In this document: piece by piece, positions 62,593 through 64,000 of the stretch
Layout: each line of letters starts with the position of its first letter
Position numbering within the stretch: position 1 is the first letter of the stretch
Origin: Sphingobacterium pedocola
GTDB lineage: Bacteria > Bacteroidota > Bacteroidia > Sphingobacteriales > Sphingobacteriaceae
Assembly: GCF_015209965.1 (NCBI RefSeq)
Contig: NZ_MU158691.1
Coordinates: forward strand, 491,705 to 555,704
Direction: 5' to 3'
Length of the DNA stretch: 64,000 bases
The notes under the pieces: model-generated
What the model was told of the DNA's origin: nothing
The model's input: the letters and a program-made list of their open reading frames with translations, nothing else
Databases searched by the model: none
Position numbers and translations under genes: made by a program

Positions 62593-63210
62593 TTAGTTCA
62601 GGTTTTGGTTAGACGGCTTCCGGGCCGATAATAAGGTTTTCGAAGAAAGTACCAGCACTTGTATAATAACTGCTATAATAATTAAAATGGCCATTTCAAT
62701 ATATGAAATTATACTTGATAAATTCGTCATGCTTAAAACGTTATCTAGTTGTTTTTTTCCTTCCTCCACCTGTATGGAAGAAAGGATATCTAACATATCT
62801 TCTGCCTGTTGTGCAGCCATTTTCGCGGCATTGTATTCTTCAGGTTTATTGCTTATGGAGATCGCTTGACAAAGCTGTTTGAAACGCTCAAAATTATTTT
62901 TTTCGGTCTCTGTAAGCATTGTCTTTCCATACAACGTGTTTAGTTGATTTATACTTGCAAGATGATCATTTATTCGCAAATTGGTTTCGGTTCCATCTTT
63001 TTCAAGTACGGCAAGAATGCTTTCAATATGTTTTGACAGTTTAAGGATATATAGACCAACCACAAGCCTGTCTTCGTATATAGATGTTACTGCCGAGCTT
63101 ATTCTTGCCGCATTTCGTCGCTCACGCATATTGGTGAGCATTACCAAGCAAAGCACGGTACAGAGCAGTATTGCTGCTGTCATTTTTTGTTTAATAGCAA
63201 ATGCCCACAT
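62593..63210 (-). CDS. four-helix-bundle chemoreceptor-like membrane protein
   Basis: 205 residues: N-terminal membrane helix (AAILLCTVLCLVMLT), a periplasmic four-helix segment (about 30-170) with MCP-type heptads, then a second membrane helix (YIEMAILIIIAVIIQVLVL) and a short basic tail. It matches the MCP 4HB ligand-binding module, but lacks HAMP and signalling domains. Possibly a stand-alone sensor or a truncated remnant of a larger receptor. Its 3' end abuts the poxB pseudogene. Confidence 0.7.
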   Translation of the reverse strand: MWAFAIKQKMTAAILLCTVLCLVMLTNMRERRNAARISSAVTSIYEDRLVVGLYILKLSKHIESILAVLEKDGTETNLRINDHLASINQLNTLYGKTMLTETEKNNFERFKQLCQAISISNKPEEYNAAKMAAQQAEDMLDILSSIQVEEGKKQLDNVLSMTNLSSIISYIEMAILIIIAVIIQVLVLSSKTLLSARKPSNQNLN

Positions 63211-63585
63211 AATCTTAATTTTAGGTGCATGACGAAGTACGCCAATTATATAAATGGCAATTTAATGATTTATTCCAACATAAGTATTTCTATTTTTAAT
63301 ATAGTTTATATTTTTTCTAAATACAACTAGTCTTTCATCGCTTTGTACTGCTTTCAGTCGAGAACAACATCTTCGAATAATCGATGTATTTATTTTGATC
63401 TCGAAATAATTTTGTGATTTCTACCCTTGTGTTTTGCACTTTTTCAGCTTCGGTTGTTGGGCGAAATGTCAGCAGACTCGCCCCTTCCTAACGTCTCTAA
63501 TCTTCCGGACTGAACACGGATCATGTACAAAAGTTGTGGAGGGGATAAAAAATAATTAGATATTTGTGCTTTGATATTTATACAG
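63211..63585. other. intergenic region, probably containing the left end of an insertion sequence
   Basis: AT-rich up to about 63330, then more mixed. No gene or clear inverted repeat can be named, because the other end of the element is outside the window. The IS left terminus must lie here or just upstream of 63586. Confidence 0.4.
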
Positions 63586-63951
63586 ATGCACGATTCGTTT
63601 AACGCTTTAATGCCCTTAATTATTCCCAAAGGAGTTTCCGATTATTTTGAGATGACCCACTATTCCAAAGAAGAAAAAAGACTGGATATCTTTTTGGAAG
63701 AACTTAACAGCACACCTGAAGAATATCAGGGACAAAAATTGGTTTCCAAGGGATTTTTCGAACCTATTACTCTTCAAGATTTTCCGATCCGTGGCATGCA
63801 GGTCTATCTTCATGTCAAGCGCCGCAGATGGCTCAATCAGGATAGCGACAAAGTCGTTTACAGAAATTGGGAGTTAGTAGCAAAAGGAACACGTATCACA
63901 CAGGATTTCGCGGCTTTTTTAAAAGGAATCAGCGGACAGTCAGGCATATAG
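63586..63951 (+). CDS. ISAon1-type transposase, N-terminal protein
   Basis: 121 residues from ATG 63586 (MHDSFNALMPLIIPKGVSDYF); a TTG at 63571 is an alternative. The sequence, with GVSDYFEMT, FEPITLQDFPIRGMQVYLHV and RRRWLNQ, resembles the short N-terminal protein of ISAon1-type elements, which supplies DNA binding. It ends with TAG; the catalytic part continues in another frame. Confidence 0.75.
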   Translation: MHDSFNALMPLIIPKGVSDYFEMTHYSKEEKRLDIFLEELNSTPEEYQGQKLVSKGFFEPITLQDFPIRGMQVYLHVKRRRWLNQDSDKVVYRNWELVAKGTRITQDFAAFLKGISGQSGI

Positions 63952-64000
63952 CATCCAGACCATCAGTTCATTCTATGGGCTATCGGCCAGTAAATTAAGG
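63586..64000 (+). mobile_element. ISAon1-like insertion sequence, partial (cut by window edge)
   Basis: After the N-terminal gene, the +1 frame is open from 63923 and reads ...YSIQTISSFYGLSASKLR to the last base, like the start of the transposase catalytic protein. The right end, DDE motif and terminal repeats lie outside. The left boundary was not located and is probably within 63211-63585. Confidence 0.65.

Noticed and set aside
1..64000. CRISPR arrays, restriction, toxin-antitoxin or phage-defence islands
   Set aside because: No regularly spaced repeats and no proteins of those families were found.

Overview
The window looks like chromosomal DNA of a Bacteroidota bacterium, most likely family Sphingobacteriaceae (Sphingobacterium/Pedobacter-like). 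Supporting signs are TAnnTTTG-type -7 promoter elements, weak or absent Shine-Dalgarno sequences, and typical families: DUF4296 and DUF3276 proteins, a PnuT-type thiamine transporter behind a TPP riboswitch, a LytS/LytTR system with a LiaF-like protein, a TonB-dependent receptor with a carboxypeptidase-like N-domain, and an ISAon1-type insertion sequence. No tRNA, rRNA, CRISPR array or prophage was seen. Family calls come from reading the proteins; no database search was run.

Layout. 1-2.4 kb: 3' truncated fabG divergent from malate:quinone oxidoreductase. 2.4-4.25 kb: TPP riboswitch, pnuT and a closely following acyl-CoA-dehydrogenase-fold flavoprotein, apparently one thiamine-responsive unit. 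4.26-8.44 kb: a three-gene operon on the minus strand (SbnA-like PLP enzyme, FAD/NAD(P)-binding protein, fold-III PLP decarboxylase) that looks like a small uncharacterised amino-acid or amine pathway. It is preceded by a 421-bp hairpin-rich element with 18-bp terminal inverted repeats. 9-14.2 kb: LLM flavin oxidoreductase, then an operon yggS, DUF3298 lipoprotein, aspartate kinase, THUMP-like methyltransferase. 14.4-18.2 kb: DUF4296 lipoprotein, mutS2, mgtC-like. 18.4-21.2 kb: TonB-dependent receptor with a strong terminator. 21.3-26.1 kb: LOG-family protein, recR, MFS exporter, and a 5'-nucleotidase whose N- and C-domains are separate genes in swapped order. 26.3-30.5 kb: three envelope proteins of unknown function. 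30.5-39.7 kb: YceI, ABC-F ATPase, Na+/alanine symporter, two cold-shock-domain genes, fatty-acid desaturase, purH, purN. 39.8-43.9 kb: LiaF-like/LytS/LytTR/beta-lactamase-like operon. 44.2-50.3 kb: DUF3276, dipeptidyl peptidase IV, a membrane protein, dxr, rseP. 50.5-53.2 kb: SRPBCC protein, a lipoprotein resembling an M35 protease prodomain, YbdG-like MscS channel. 53.4-59.8 kb: second TPP riboswitch and the thiamine operon thiS-thiC-tenI-like-thiE-thiG-thiH-thiF. 60-62 kb: acyl-CoA dehydrogenase and an FKBP isomerase. 62.1-62.6 kb: a decayed TPP-dependent pyruvate oxidase. 62.6-64 kb: a chemoreceptor-like four-helix sensor and the left part of an insertion sequence cut by the window edge.

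Together the genes suggest a housekeeping chromosome with strong investment in thiamine: uptake and synthesis both sit behind TPP riboswitches, and an ACAD-fold flavoprotein follows each unit. The most unusual parts are the SbnA/FAD/decarboxylase operon, the thiamine-linked flavoprotein, the hairpin-rich element and the pyruvate oxidase pseudogene.
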